Shown here in pieces: positions 26,593 to 34,066 of a stretch of DNA of 64,000 nucleotides. The notes below the pieces were generated by a model, which saw only the letters and a program-made list of their open reading frames with translations, made no database searches and had not been told where the DNA came from. Numbering within the stretch: position 1 is the stretch's first letter; each line of letters opens with the position of its first letter. Position numbers and translations under genes: made by a program. Location of the stretch: assembly GCF_002161355.1 (NCBI RefSeq), contig NZ_NFHL01000001.1, forward strand, positions 620,001 through 684,000, written 5' to 3'. Source of the stretch: Lachnoclostridium sp. An76. Lineage in GTDB: Bacteria; Bacillota; Clostridia; Lachnospirales; Lachnospiraceae.

Positions 26593-26820
26593 TTATTTCT
26601 TTTCTTCCTCTTCTTCATCGTCCACATATTCCAGGATATCCCCGGGCTGGCAGTGAAGCTCCCGGCAGATCGCGTCCAGGGTGGAAAACCGGATTGCCCT
26701 CACCTTCCCCGTCTTCAGATTGGACAGGTTTACATTCGATATCTCCACTCTTTCCGCCAGCTCTTTCAAAGACATCTTCCGATCCGCCATCACACGGTCA
26801 AGCCGTAAAATAATCGACAT
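26593..26820 (-). CDS. XRE/Cro-family helix-turn-helix regulator (YozG-like)
   Basis: A 75-residue single-domain regulator: MADRKMSLKELAERVEISNVNLSNLKTGKVRAIRFSTLDAICRELHCQPGDILEY covers the five-helix HTH, ending in an acidic-lysine tail (DDEEEEEKK). Small regulators of this type are commonly paired with a DUF2975 membrane protein, as here (11-bp gap). The target is unknown; autoregulation of the pair is likely. Confidence 0.9.
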   Translation of the reverse strand: MSIILRLDRVMADRKMSLKELAERVEISNVNLSNLKTGKVRAIRFSTLDAICRELHCQPGDILEYVDDEEEEEKK

Positions 26821-26831
26821 ATCCTTTCACC

Positions 26832-27461
26832 TCACAATGTCTCGTCCGATTCCTGCTGTAAGACCCGGCCATATTCAAAGACTGCGGAAAGGCAGAAAAA
26901 AACAGAACCGGGGATAAACCAGTATATGTTGAGAATATCAGATCCCTGGGCTCCGATCCCCTTGATAAAAGCAAGGAAGGGAAAAAGATTTTCTCTGACA
27001 GCCAGGAAAATCATCACAGCAATCCCCATCCGGAAGATCGCCCTGCTGTTTTCTTTTATGAACGGTGTATCAAACTTCTTGATATTGCGGAATACTTCCT
27101 TTAAATACCACAGGAAAAGCACTCCCCCTATGCCGGCTGCCGTATTGCTGAATTGCTCTGCCAGGTATACATATTTCGGCATCTGCCCCGCCGCCTCATT
27201 CAGGATGCCCGGATCAAAGCGCATCTCTGACAGCCAATACGCCATGAATCCCTCTTTTAATCCCGAAAAATATATCATTCCCTGCATACCTGCCGGAGTA
27301 TCTGTCAGGACGGCGGAAAAATCTGACGCCGGCTGGAATGCCAGCCATATCCCTGATATCAGGAGCAGGAGCCAAAACGCTGCAACTGCCCAGAATACAA
27401 CAGCAAACCCGGTTCTCAAAAAATCGCACCGCTCTTTCATGATCGTCTTTTCATCCTTCAT
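26832..27461 (-). CDS. DUF2975 family membrane protein
   Basis: A 209-residue protein with four predicted membrane helices (FAVVFWAVAAFWLLLLISGIW, AGIGGVLFLWYLKEVF, FRMGIAVMIFLAVRENLF, IYWFIPGSVFFCLSAVF). A conserved-looking FRNIKKFDTPFIKENSRAIF motif in the cytoplasmic loop is the hallmark of DUF2975. The start at 27461 follows AAAGGGG; the longer frame adds 25 residues without a ribosome binding site. Function unknown. Confidence 0.87.
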   Translation of the reverse strand: MKDEKTIMKERCDFLRTGFAVVFWAVAAFWLLLLISGIWLAFQPASDFSAVLTDTPAGMQGMIYFSGLKEGFMAYWLSEMRFDPGILNEAAGQMPKYVYLAEQFSNTAAGIGGVLFLWYLKEVFRNIKKFDTPFIKENSRAIFRMGIAVMIFLAVRENLFPFLAFIKGIGAQGSDILNIYWFIPGSVFFCLSAVFEYGRVLQQESDETL

Positions 27462-27534
27462 GATACCATCCCCTTTCTTACAGACAGTTTGTCCGCTCCT
27501 TTCGTTTCCTTTGGATGCCTTTCTTCTTATCTGC

Positions 27535-27564
27535 ATCGTATCATGAAGAATTTATTTTTGTCAA
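27535..27564 (-). promoter_or_regulatory. Predicted promoter of the DUF2975-XRE pair
   Basis: The minus strand reads TTGACA, an 18-bp spacer and TACGAT, about 75 bases before the start codon, in very AT-rich DNA. Confidence 0.65.
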
Positions 27565-27602
27565 TATTTATTTAATGTTTATCATTAATTTTTATTTGAT
27601 TA

Positions 27603-28277
27603 TCATTTAAATCCGAACTTCTCTTTTACTTCTTCCATCCTTGCGGAAAACTCTTCATAAAATCCATTTTCATCCGCCGCCATGTATGCGGTCTCGAAAA
27701 ACCTGCGGAGCACATACAGCTCCAGGATCCTTACATTTTCTTCGCTCAATGTTTCCAGCGCATCTTCACACTGGTTCAGGAAGCCGTGCCATTCCAGGAT
27801 GTAATTTTCATACCCCTTCAGGTTGGGGATGCCCAGCCACTTTTTGATCTTTATCTTGCCTCTATCCTGTTTCCGGCATTCGTGGATCTGGATAAAATAC
27901 CTGAAGCCATTTTCTTCATAATACCGTCCCAGAGGGAAAAGGCGGCACAGCCCCGGACGGCAGTCATGTACGGAACACCGCCCCTGACCGTCCAGGAACG
28001 GGCAGGCCTCCCGCTCTGCATCCATTTTCAGATTGGGAAGGATCATCCCGTCCGCCATATTGAGCTCAATCTTACCTTCTTCCAGAAGCGCCTGGAACCC
28101 TTTTTTTATCCCTTTCTGCAGTCTCCACACATCCATGGGGTCAAGGATGATGGAACTGCCCATACCGCGGCAGCACTCAGAGCACCCTTCGCAGTCACGG
28201 CAGTCCGCCCTGACCATATCCCCGAAAGAATACAGCCTGCCGTCTGATATTTCCTTCAAATCTACATTCCGTTTCAT
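27603..28277 (-). CDS. YkgJ-family cysteine cluster protein
   Basis: A 224-residue protein with the zinc/iron cysteine cluster of the YkgJ family: CRDCEGCSECCRGMGSSI near the N-terminus, then ACPFLDGQGRCSVHDCRPGLCRLFPLG and an HECRKQ motif. Members are thought to bind a metal cluster but no reaction is established. The C-terminal half is helical with many acidic residues. Start at 28277 with GAGGAACGT upstream. No clear terminator is seen in the AT-rich gap that follows. Confidence 0.88.
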   Translation of the reverse strand: MKRNVDLKEISDGRLYSFGDMVRADCRDCEGCSECCRGMGSSIILDPMDVWRLQKGIKKGFQALLEEGKIELNMADGMILPNLKMDAEREACPFLDGQGRCSVHDCRPGLCRLFPLGRYYEENGFRYFIQIHECRKQDRGKIKIKKWLGIPNLKGYENYILEWHGFLNQCEDALETLSEENVRILELYVLRRFFETAYMAADENGFYEEFSARMEEVKEKFGFK

Positions 28278-28288
28278 ACGTTCCTCTT

Positions 28289-28346
28289 TCCTTTTCTTCT
28301 ACCGGCATTATTTTTCTTCTGCCGGTATTATTCTTCTGCCGGCAAT
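28289..28346. repeat. Short tandem repeat, about 19 bp x 3
   Basis: Three degenerate units of TTCTTCTGCCGGTATTAT type lie between the YczE-like and YkgJ genes. The CCGG cores could form small alternative hairpins. Confidence 0.7.
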
Positions 28347-28367
28347 ATCATGCTTCTCTGGCAGCAG

Positions 28368-29102
28368 CTACACTTCCACACACGCCAGCCGGTTCATTTT
28401 TTCATAAAACAGGCGGTTAAACACAGAGATCACTCTTCCCACGCCGATCACTGCCAGGATCGTACCGATCCCCACGCCCGCCAGGTGACCGGCAAAAAAC
28501 AGTCCGATAAATGTACTGATCAGGATATTCACCACATCCACACAGTTTTTCGTAAACCCGACTTCTTTGCGGACACAGTCCGCGATAGCCTGCACGATCC
28601 CGTCTCCCGGATTCGGGATGATCCTCATATCCAGAGACATCGCAGCCCCGATCCCTGTAAACGCGATCGCAGTCAGGAGGACAGCCACCCTCACCGCCAT
28701 CTCTCCCGGCGTACTCTTTCCGCCGGAGGAAAGATCCGGGATCACCGCCGAAAAGACATTCAGGACACGGGTAAAGACAATACTCAGCGGGAGCTGCAGA
28801 ATGTCCATCAAAAGCACCAGCCTGCGGTTCTTCCGTCCCGCATTTTTCAATGCCTGCGCTGTCTCCTTCTCATATCTCCTGTCCCGGACCGTATGCAGGA
28901 TGATCTCCAGCACGATAAACACTGAGTACAGCCCCAGCGTCGTATTCCCAAAGCTGTATCCGAACACCTCGGAAATACTGCTGGACACAGAAATGATCGC
29001 CGATACGCCAAGCCCTGCCTTTGTATTCAGGGTAAGTCCCAGCGCCAGAAACAAAAGTCCCAGCAAATAAAAAAATGTCCTGTACACCGCTGACTGTCTC
29101 AT
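28368..29102 (-). CDS. YczE/YitT-like integral membrane protein
   Basis: A 244-residue protein with five to six membrane helices: FFYLLGLLFLALGLTLN, TLGLYSVFIVLEIIL, LLMDILQLPLSIVF, AVLLTAIAFTGIGAAM and VVNILISTFIGLFFAG. The motifs LNTKAGLGVSAI and NPGDGIVQAIA mark the YczE/YyaS family. Function is unknown; some relatives neighbour regulators of antibiotic or peptide stress. The start at 29102 has AGGAGGGGG upstream; a longer frame of 29 residues lacks one. Confidence 0.86.
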   Translation of the reverse strand: MRQSAVYRTFFYLLGLLFLALGLTLNTKAGLGVSAIISVSSSISEVFGYSFGNTTLGLYSVFIVLEIILHTVRDRRYEKETAQALKNAGRKNRRLVLLMDILQLPLSIVFTRVLNVFSAVIPDLSSGGKSTPGEMAVRVAVLLTAIAFTGIGAAMSLDMRIIPNPGDGIVQAIADCVRKEVGFTKNCVDVVNILISTFIGLFFAGHLAGVGIGTILAVIGVGRVISVFNRLFYEKMNRLACVEV

Positions 29103-29151
29103 ATGTATACCCCCTCCTGACTTGCTGATCTTCCGCTGCACACAGATATAT

Positions 29152-29180
29152 ATTATAAATACAATCCATCCTCCTGACAA
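29152..29180 (-). promoter_or_regulatory. Predicted promoter of the YczE-like gene, abutting element 3
   Basis: The minus strand reads TTGTCA, a 17-bp spacer and TATAAT. The -35 begins only 7-8 bp from the left end of repeat element 3. Confidence 0.7.
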
Positions 29181-29187
29181 GACTGGC

Positions 29188-30146
29188 AATCTGTATTTGT
29201 GGGGGAGCCTTCCTTGTGAATATAACGTCCGAAAACCGTCGGTGATTTAAGACGTTTTCGCGGCGGGCGGGGATATGGCTCGGGTTCCGGTTCCGTAATC
29301 CGGGAAAGACGTAAAAAGAATGGGATACGGCTAAGGACAATTTCAAAGCGGAAGATTCGCCTGCGGCTCAGGCATCCGCTTTGAAATTAACGCCGCATCC
29401 CATTCTTTTAAGTCTTTCCATCAGATTACTCCAAGTCACCGTCGCCATATCCCCGTCCGCCGCGAAAGGTGCATCAAAGGAGAACGGTTTTCTGCGCGCA
29501 TCCGATCGGAAGGTCCCCGCAGGCAAATGCAGGATTTGGAAACGGGGCGAGAGGGGAGCTTCAGCGGCGAAACAGGAAGATTTACCAAACGGAAGGTGCT
29601 GCGGACTTCCGGGAGGGGATTAGCCGTTCGATTTGGCCCAGCAAGCTGGGCCTCTCTTGTGATAGAATTCTGCCAGAAAGGGGGATTTTATTTTTTGGCG
29701 GAGAGGTTTCCGTCCGTGGTATGTTTCTGCCGGCTGGGGATGGGTTACCTTTTCCCGGAGAAGTCCCCCTTCCGCTGCGTTTGTAAACGCTGCATTTGTC
29801 GGGGGACCTTCCGGCTTGAGGAAACCAGAAAACAGCGAAGCGCTTTTTCCGAACATCTTTCAGCGCGGGGATATGGGTGGTTGAGGTGACTTCGGAATGA
29901 GGCTTGGAAAAAGTAGAAATCAGGGGACACGCGTTGGGATCAGAAGAGAGGGTGTCTGAGGCGGAGCCGAGTTCCTCTCTTCTGATCCCTGGTTTTAGCG
30001 TGTTCCCTGATTTCGTAGTTTTTCCTGCCTCATGGAGCGGAGCCGATGCCAGCCATATCCCCGCGCTGAATACGTCTTCGATATCTGTGCTTCACTGTTT
30101 TCGGCCGTTTATCCAACAAACTGGCTCCCCGCACAAATACAGATTA
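29188..30146. repeat. Foldback intergenic element, copy 3, composite (959 bp)
   Basis: Two foldback units in tandem. Unit A (about 29188-29560) matches copies 1 and 2, with 20-bp arms starting at 29259 and a partner at 29445. A middle block (29560-29790) matches the right half of copy 1. Unit B (about 29790-30146) has its own long palindrome: arms GGGGACACGCG/CGTGTTCCC and GGGATCAGAAGAGAGG/CCTCTCTTCTGATCCC (29937-29952 and 29974-29989), bounded by GGGGATATGG and CCATATCCCC. The right end (CGCACAAATACAGATTA) supplies the TAA stop of the DUF2325 gene. Confidence 0.88.
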
Positions 30147-30425
30147 CCCACACTTATTCACCAGAATTTCTTCCAGTGCATTTTTACTGCTCGTGTGGCA
30201 CCTTACCACATCTGCGTTGCACCTGCCTGCCTCTTCCACCGCGCAGCGGACCATTTTGTGGGATACGGTGTTCGTAAAAAGTACGATCAGGTCCGGGCTT
30301 CCGATCTGCTTGCCCAGGCTTGCGGACATCTGGGTGAATACTTTTGCCTTGCAGTTGAACCGTCTGCAGATCTGCTTATACTGACATACCATTCTGTCAT
30401 GGCCGCCTATGATCACAACACTCAT
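30144..30425 (-). CDS. DUF2325 domain protein
   Basis: A 93-residue single-domain protein with SVVIIGGHDRMVCQYKQICRRF at the N-terminus, a Rossmann-like strand-loop, and IVLFTNTVSHKMVRCAVEEA. Small stand-alone DUF2325 proteins are widespread in Firmicutes near iron or redox genes; no activity is proven. Here its promoter carries a TTAG-N6-CTAA dyad also seen at feoA and feoB, suggesting metal-dependent repression. The stop codon belongs to repeat element 3. Confidence 0.88.
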   Translation of the reverse strand: MSVVIIGGHDRMVCQYKQICRRFNCKAKVFTQMSASLGKQIGSPDLIVLFTNTVSHKMVRCAVEEAGRCNADVVRCHTSSKNALEEILVNKCG

Positions 30426-30483
30426 ATAGAACCTCCTGATGATAATGAAGATAACTGTGCCTGTTTTTGACTGGATCTCACTC

Positions 30484-30499
30484 GTTAGTTATATCTAAC
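30484..30499. promoter_or_regulatory. Putative DtxR-type operator at the DUF2325 promoter
   Basis: GTTAGTTATATCTAAC, of the form TTAG-N6-CTAA, lies ten bases downstream of the -10, where a repressor would block initiation. Matching dyads occur at 44725-44738 and 45069-45082. Confidence 0.6.
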
Positions 30500-30508
30500 T
30501 CTTTAGAT

Positions 30509-30537
30509 ATCATACACTATACAGCGGAAAACAGCAA
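30509..30537 (-). promoter_or_regulatory. Predicted promoter of the DUF2325 gene
   Basis: The minus strand reads TTGCTG, a 17-bp spacer and TATGAT. Confidence 0.6.
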
Positions 30538-30658
30538 GTGTATTTTGATATTTATTCTCAAAATTTATATTATCTCCATGCCGGCTTTGTGATTAAGTTA
30601 CAGACCGCGGCATATCTTTTCCTGTATACTTTCCTCACAACATACAGGAGGATTATCT

Positions 30659-30862
30659 ATGCCGAAACAACAAAGAAAAGCTAAGATCAACACTGAGCAA
30701 TGCGTTGCCTGCGGGTGCTGCATCAAAGTATGCCCGCGGGGCGCTGTTGCGGTCCCAAGGGGGATATTTGCCGAAGTGGACAGAGAATTGTGCGTAGGCT
30801 GCGGGAAATGCGTAAAAGAATGCCCTGCCAGCGTCATCAGTCTGGAGGTGGTCAGCATATGA
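30659..30862 (+). CDS. 2x[4Fe-4S] ferredoxin-like protein
   Basis: A 67-residue protein with two cluster motifs: CVACGCCIKVCPRGAV (CxxCxxCxxxCP) and CVGCGKCVKECPASVI. Likely a soluble low-potential electron carrier or a subunit paired with the membrane protein encoded next, with which it overlaps by four bases (ATGA). It has AGGAGG upstream. It is divergent from the DUF2325 gene across a 233-bp region containing the metal-type operator. Confidence 0.92.
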   Translation: MPKQQRKAKINTEQCVACGCCIKVCPRGAVAVPRGIFAEVDRELCVGCGKCVKECPASVISLEVVSI

Positions 30863-31440
30863 AGACAAAAAAGAAATGGTATGACTATCTGTGGATCCTT
30901 TCCCTTACCTACCTGATCCTCGGATTTTTCAACATCCTGTTCGCCTGGCTGGGACTGCTGTGCTTTTTCATCCCGCTGATCATATCTGTCGTAAAAGGGA
31001 ACAAGGCTTACTGCAACAAATACTGCGGCCGCGGGCAGCTCTTCTCCCTGATCGGCGGCAGGTTCGGGCTTTCGCGCAGGAAGGATGTCCCGGCGTGGAT
31101 GCGGTCAAAGTATTTCCGTTACGGCTTCCTCGTATTTTTCTTCGCGATGTTCTTTGTCATGCTCTGGAACACGTGGCTTGTGTTTTCCGGCGCCGGAGAA
31201 CTGAAGGAGGCGGTCACTCTGCTGTGGACTTTCAGGCTGCCGTGGCACTGGGCATACCATGGGACCCTCTTCTCCCCCGGCGTCGCCCAGTTTGCCTTCG
31301 GGTTTTACAGTGTCATGCTTACTTCCACTGTGCTCGGCCTTGTGACAATGGTGCTGTTTAAGCCACGGTCATGGTGCGTTTACTGCCCCATGGGTACGAT
31401 GACACAGCTCATATGCAAGGCCAAAGCGCCCCGTCCCTGA
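30859..31440 (+). CDS. NapH-like 4Fe-4S membrane protein
   Basis: A 193-residue protein with four membrane helices (LWILSLTYLILGFFNILFAW, LLCFFIPLIISVV, YGFLVFFFAMFFVMLW, VMLTSTVLGLVTMVLF) and cysteine motifs CNKYCGRGQLF and WCVYCPMGTMTQ, the pattern of NapH/RnfE-like electron-transfer proteins. It lacks the C-terminal dicluster domain of full NapH; that part is supplied by the upstream ferredoxin gene, suggesting a split two-subunit module that passes electrons across or along the membrane. The partner enzyme is unknown. Confidence 0.8.
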   Translation: MKTKKKWYDYLWILSLTYLILGFFNILFAWLGLLCFFIPLIISVVKGNKAYCNKYCGRGQLFSLIGGRFGLSRRKDVPAWMRSKYFRYGFLVFFFAMFFVMLWNTWLVFSGAGELKEAVTLLWTFRLPWHWAYHGTLFSPGVAQFAFGFYSVMLTSTVLGLVTMVLFKPRSWCVYCPMGTMTQLICKAKAPRP

Positions 31441-31535
31441 TCTGCAAAATGACATTTTACTTTATTTTACTCGACTGAATCCGGCAAATGTGGTAAGATA
31501 CTGACAGACAATATGAATGAGGAGGGACAATGATT

Positions 31536-32072
31536 ATGAAAAATCTGATTCGAAAAATGTTACTTGTTATGTGTGTCGCAACGTTTGCACTTGCCTTCAC
31601 TGCCTGCGGGAAGTCTGATAAGCCTGAGCCCGATGCTGTCGAGGAAGAGGATACAGCGAAAGATGAAGCGGAAGAGCCGGAAGAACCTGCGGCCGAAAAT
31701 GAAGAGGATGCTTCTGACCTCCCTGCTTCCGGCAAATATGCAACCCTCGAGGATTTTATCAATTCTGATCTGATGCAGGAGCAGTTAGACAGCCAGATCG
31801 CTTCTCTGGAAGGCACAGGCCTGACTGCTGATATTACCGCTGAGGATAACAAGCTGGTATACAATTTTACTATCACCGACCCGAACGTAGCGGCAAGCCT
31901 TGATGCTGCTGCCCTCCAGTCAAGTCTCGACTCACAGGCATCCACCTTTGAGTCCATCGCTTCCACGATCCCGCTTGCAGTGGAGATCGACAATCCTGTC
32001 GTAGTAGTGCGCTACTTAGACAGTACGGGGGCAGTGATCGTATCCCAGGAGTTTGCTCCTTCGGCTGAATGA
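31536..32072 (+). CDS. Lipoprotein with DUF4854-like domain
   Basis: About 178 residues. A lipoprotein signal peptide (MKNLIRKMLLVMCVATFALAFTACG) ends in the lipobox FTAC. An acidic linker (EEEDTAKDEAEEPEEPAAENEEDA) leads to a C-terminal domain beginning YATLEDFINSDLMQEQLDSQ, of a type common in Lachnospiraceae (DUF4854). The ATG at 31536 is preferred because its distance to GGAGGG is nine bases; the ATG at 31530 is only three away. Monocistronic with a strong terminator. Function unknown. Confidence 0.85.
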   Translation: MKNLIRKMLLVMCVATFALAFTACGKSDKPEPDAVEEEDTAKDEAEEPEEPAAENEEDASDLPASGKYATLEDFINSDLMQEQLDSQIASLEGTGLTADITAEDNKLVYNFTITDPNVAASLDAAALQSSLDSQASTFESIASTIPLAVEIDNPVVVVRYLDSTGAVIVSQEFAPSAE

Positions 32073-32106
32073 TCATCTGTAAAATCGATTTTAAAAAATC
32101 AAATGC

Positions 32107-32166
32107 AAAAAATACCCGCGTTAGACCGCCCAACACCCGGAGCGCTCCCGCGGGTATTTTCTTTTT
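32107..32166. terminator. Bidirectional intrinsic terminator
   Basis: AATACCCGCG (32111-32120) pairs with CGCGGGTATT (32149-32158) over a 28-base loop. A-run on the left and T-run on the right serve both the lipoprotein gene and the convergent GT-C-like gene. Confidence 0.85.
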
Positions 32167-32179
32167 ATTTCAGGATATC

Positions 32180-34066
32180 TTATTGCACGATATCTGGTAC
32201 AGCGGCTGGATAAATCCCCGGCGCCCGGAACATACCGCCATACAGCTCTGTCACCCTGTCACTTACTGCTTCCGGCTCGAGGATCACAATGAATTCGTAC
32301 TCCCCGGCGGCAGTTCTTACCGTCTCTTCATCCAGGTGATCTGTAACGTCCACATCCGGGGCATACAGAAAATACCTGCTCACATACTCTGCCTCACCGT
32401 ATGTCACCTGGCCGCCTTTGTCAGTCACCGCCACAAGGTATCTCCTCTGATCTTCCGTTCCGCCCGGATACCACCTGTCCCCCATGATCTTTTCTGCTTT
32501 TCCCGGCAGGGAATTTCCGTACTCCCTCTGCACTGCTGCCAGCCCGTTATATTCGGAAAATATGAAATTCAGCGCCACGACAAAGGTAACCAGCACTCCA
32601 TACTGATAACGCCGCTTCGCAGCCGGAGAAGAATATGCCCGGTAAGCCCCCGCCTCATCGATATCCACGGCAAAGGAATGCTCCATATCGACGACCGCTC
32701 TCATAAACAGAAGCCCCGCAAACAACACCATAATGCTGCACGCATATCTCTCAAAACCGGCAAGGCGCAGCGCCTCTTCTTCCGGCATGGAAAACAGGTA
32801 CAGTCCAAGGATCCCCGCATAGTATCCCACAGTCATCGCATCCCCCAGGAGCAGCGTCCGCAAAAGCCCCCATCTCCGTTTCAGGTGCAGTCGCGCGAAA
32901 ACCACTGCCCCTGCCGCAGCGAGATTACAAAGCAGGAAGACCTGGGCCGCGCGCACCGAGAGGTCCAGCGCCTCCCTCACAAAACGCCCTGCGATCACAC
33001 CGTACATACCAGCGTCCGCGGTGACAGATCCGGGATTTCCGCCTGCCGCGCTCAGGCTGAATTTCCCCTCATATCCTGCGAGCGCGGTCTCTAAATGGTA
33101 CTGCCACAGGAGATAAGGCAGGACAGCGGCAGCCGCCGTCAGGAGCGCTGCCGTCCATCCTGTCCCCTTTGACCCGGGCCGGGCGCCCTCTCCTTCACGT
33201 TCTCCCAGTGGTCTCCGTGTGAAACGGGAGAAGACATTCCTCAGATATGGGACAAAGGCAAACGCCGCGAAGATCAGGCCTGTATTCTTTACGATCCCCA
33301 GGTATCCCAGTATCACCCCGGACAGAAGGGACGCCCGCCATCTCTGCCGTCGGTACCGGTACGAACAGGCAATGGATGCCATGGCAAGGAGAGGGAGGAG
33401 AAAATCAACAAGCAGATTGTTGATCCGGATCGTCAGGTTCAGGTAAGACAGCATGGAGCACCCCATTGCGAGAAACGAATATAAAAGAAATCTCCTCCTC
33501 TCCTCCACGACGCCGAACACTGCCAGGAAACACGCAAAGATCAGGGCATTGTGCGCAAGCAGCATCACTCCCTGGGACCTGCCGAGAAACAGGCAGACAT
33601 AATAGATGAACACACTGCTGCCCGGCGGGTAATCCAGGAATGTGACCATCTCTGTATCCAGTCCCGGAAAGCGGTGTGCTGACAGGAGATATTTCACCAT
33701 GACCGCCCAGTGGGAGAAGTTATCATAGTGAAGAAGCTTCAGATGCAGGATCAGGCCTGCAAAGACGAGAGCCACAGCGCCGAAGCAGACGCCGAAAAAT
33801 CCCGGCATGTGTATCCCTGTCTTTCTCCGGAGCAGAAGGCAGAAAAAATAAGCAGAGCCTGCCAGTCCGCCTGCCAGGACCAGGTAAGCAGCGGGCCTGA
33901 GCGCCCCGAAAAGCCCTCCTGCATAGAGTATGAGGCTGATCCCTGCCATTGTAAAAACAGGCGTAAAATAAGCATGGATCTTCAGGACTCTGTGTACGGC
34001 AAATCCACAGCCCCAGACAGACAGGACAAACACTGCTGCTTTCACGACTGATCTTATCTCTTCCAA
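32180..34066 (-). CDS. Large polytopic membrane protein, GT-C glycosyltransferase-like
   Basis: A 628-residue protein with about 12-14 membrane helices and a C-terminal outer domain (about residues 510-628). After the first helices comes HYDNFSHWAVMVKYLLSAH, an acidic loop motif of the kind found in GT-C enzymes that use lipid-phosphate sugars, then FLDYPPGSSVFIYY. No family match is certain. It starts with TTG at 34066 (AAAGGAG at seven bases) and overlaps the cellulose-synthase-like gene by 13 bases, so it is the last gene of the exopolysaccharide operon. A role in chain decoration or transfer is an inference. Confidence 0.75.
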   Translation of the reverse strand: MEEIRSVVKAAVFVLSVWGCGFAVHRVLKIHAYFTPVFTMAGISLILYAGGLFGALRPAAYLVLAGGLAGSAYFFCLLLRRKTGIHMPGFFGVCFGAVALVFAGLILHLKLLHYDNFSHWAVMVKYLLSAHRFPGLDTEMVTFLDYPPGSSVFIYYVCLFLGRSQGVMLLAHNALIFACFLAVFGVVEERRRFLLYSFLAMGCSMLSYLNLTIRINNLLVDFLLPLLAMASIACSYRYRRQRWRASLLSGVILGYLGIVKNTGLIFAAFAFVPYLRNVFSRFTRRPLGEREGEGARPGSKGTGWTAALLTAAAAVLPYLLWQYHLETALAGYEGKFSLSAAGGNPGSVTADAGMYGVIAGRFVREALDLSVRAAQVFLLCNLAAAGAVVFARLHLKRRWGLLRTLLLGDAMTVGYYAGILGLYLFSMPEEEALRLAGFERYACSIMVLFAGLLFMRAVVDMEHSFAVDIDEAGAYRAYSSPAAKRRYQYGVLVTFVVALNFIFSEYNGLAAVQREYGNSLPGKAEKIMGDRWYPGGTEDQRRYLVAVTDKGGQVTYGEAEYVSRYFLYAPDVDVTDHLDEETVRTAAGEYEFIVILEPEAVSDRVTELYGGMFRAPGIYPAAVPDIVQ

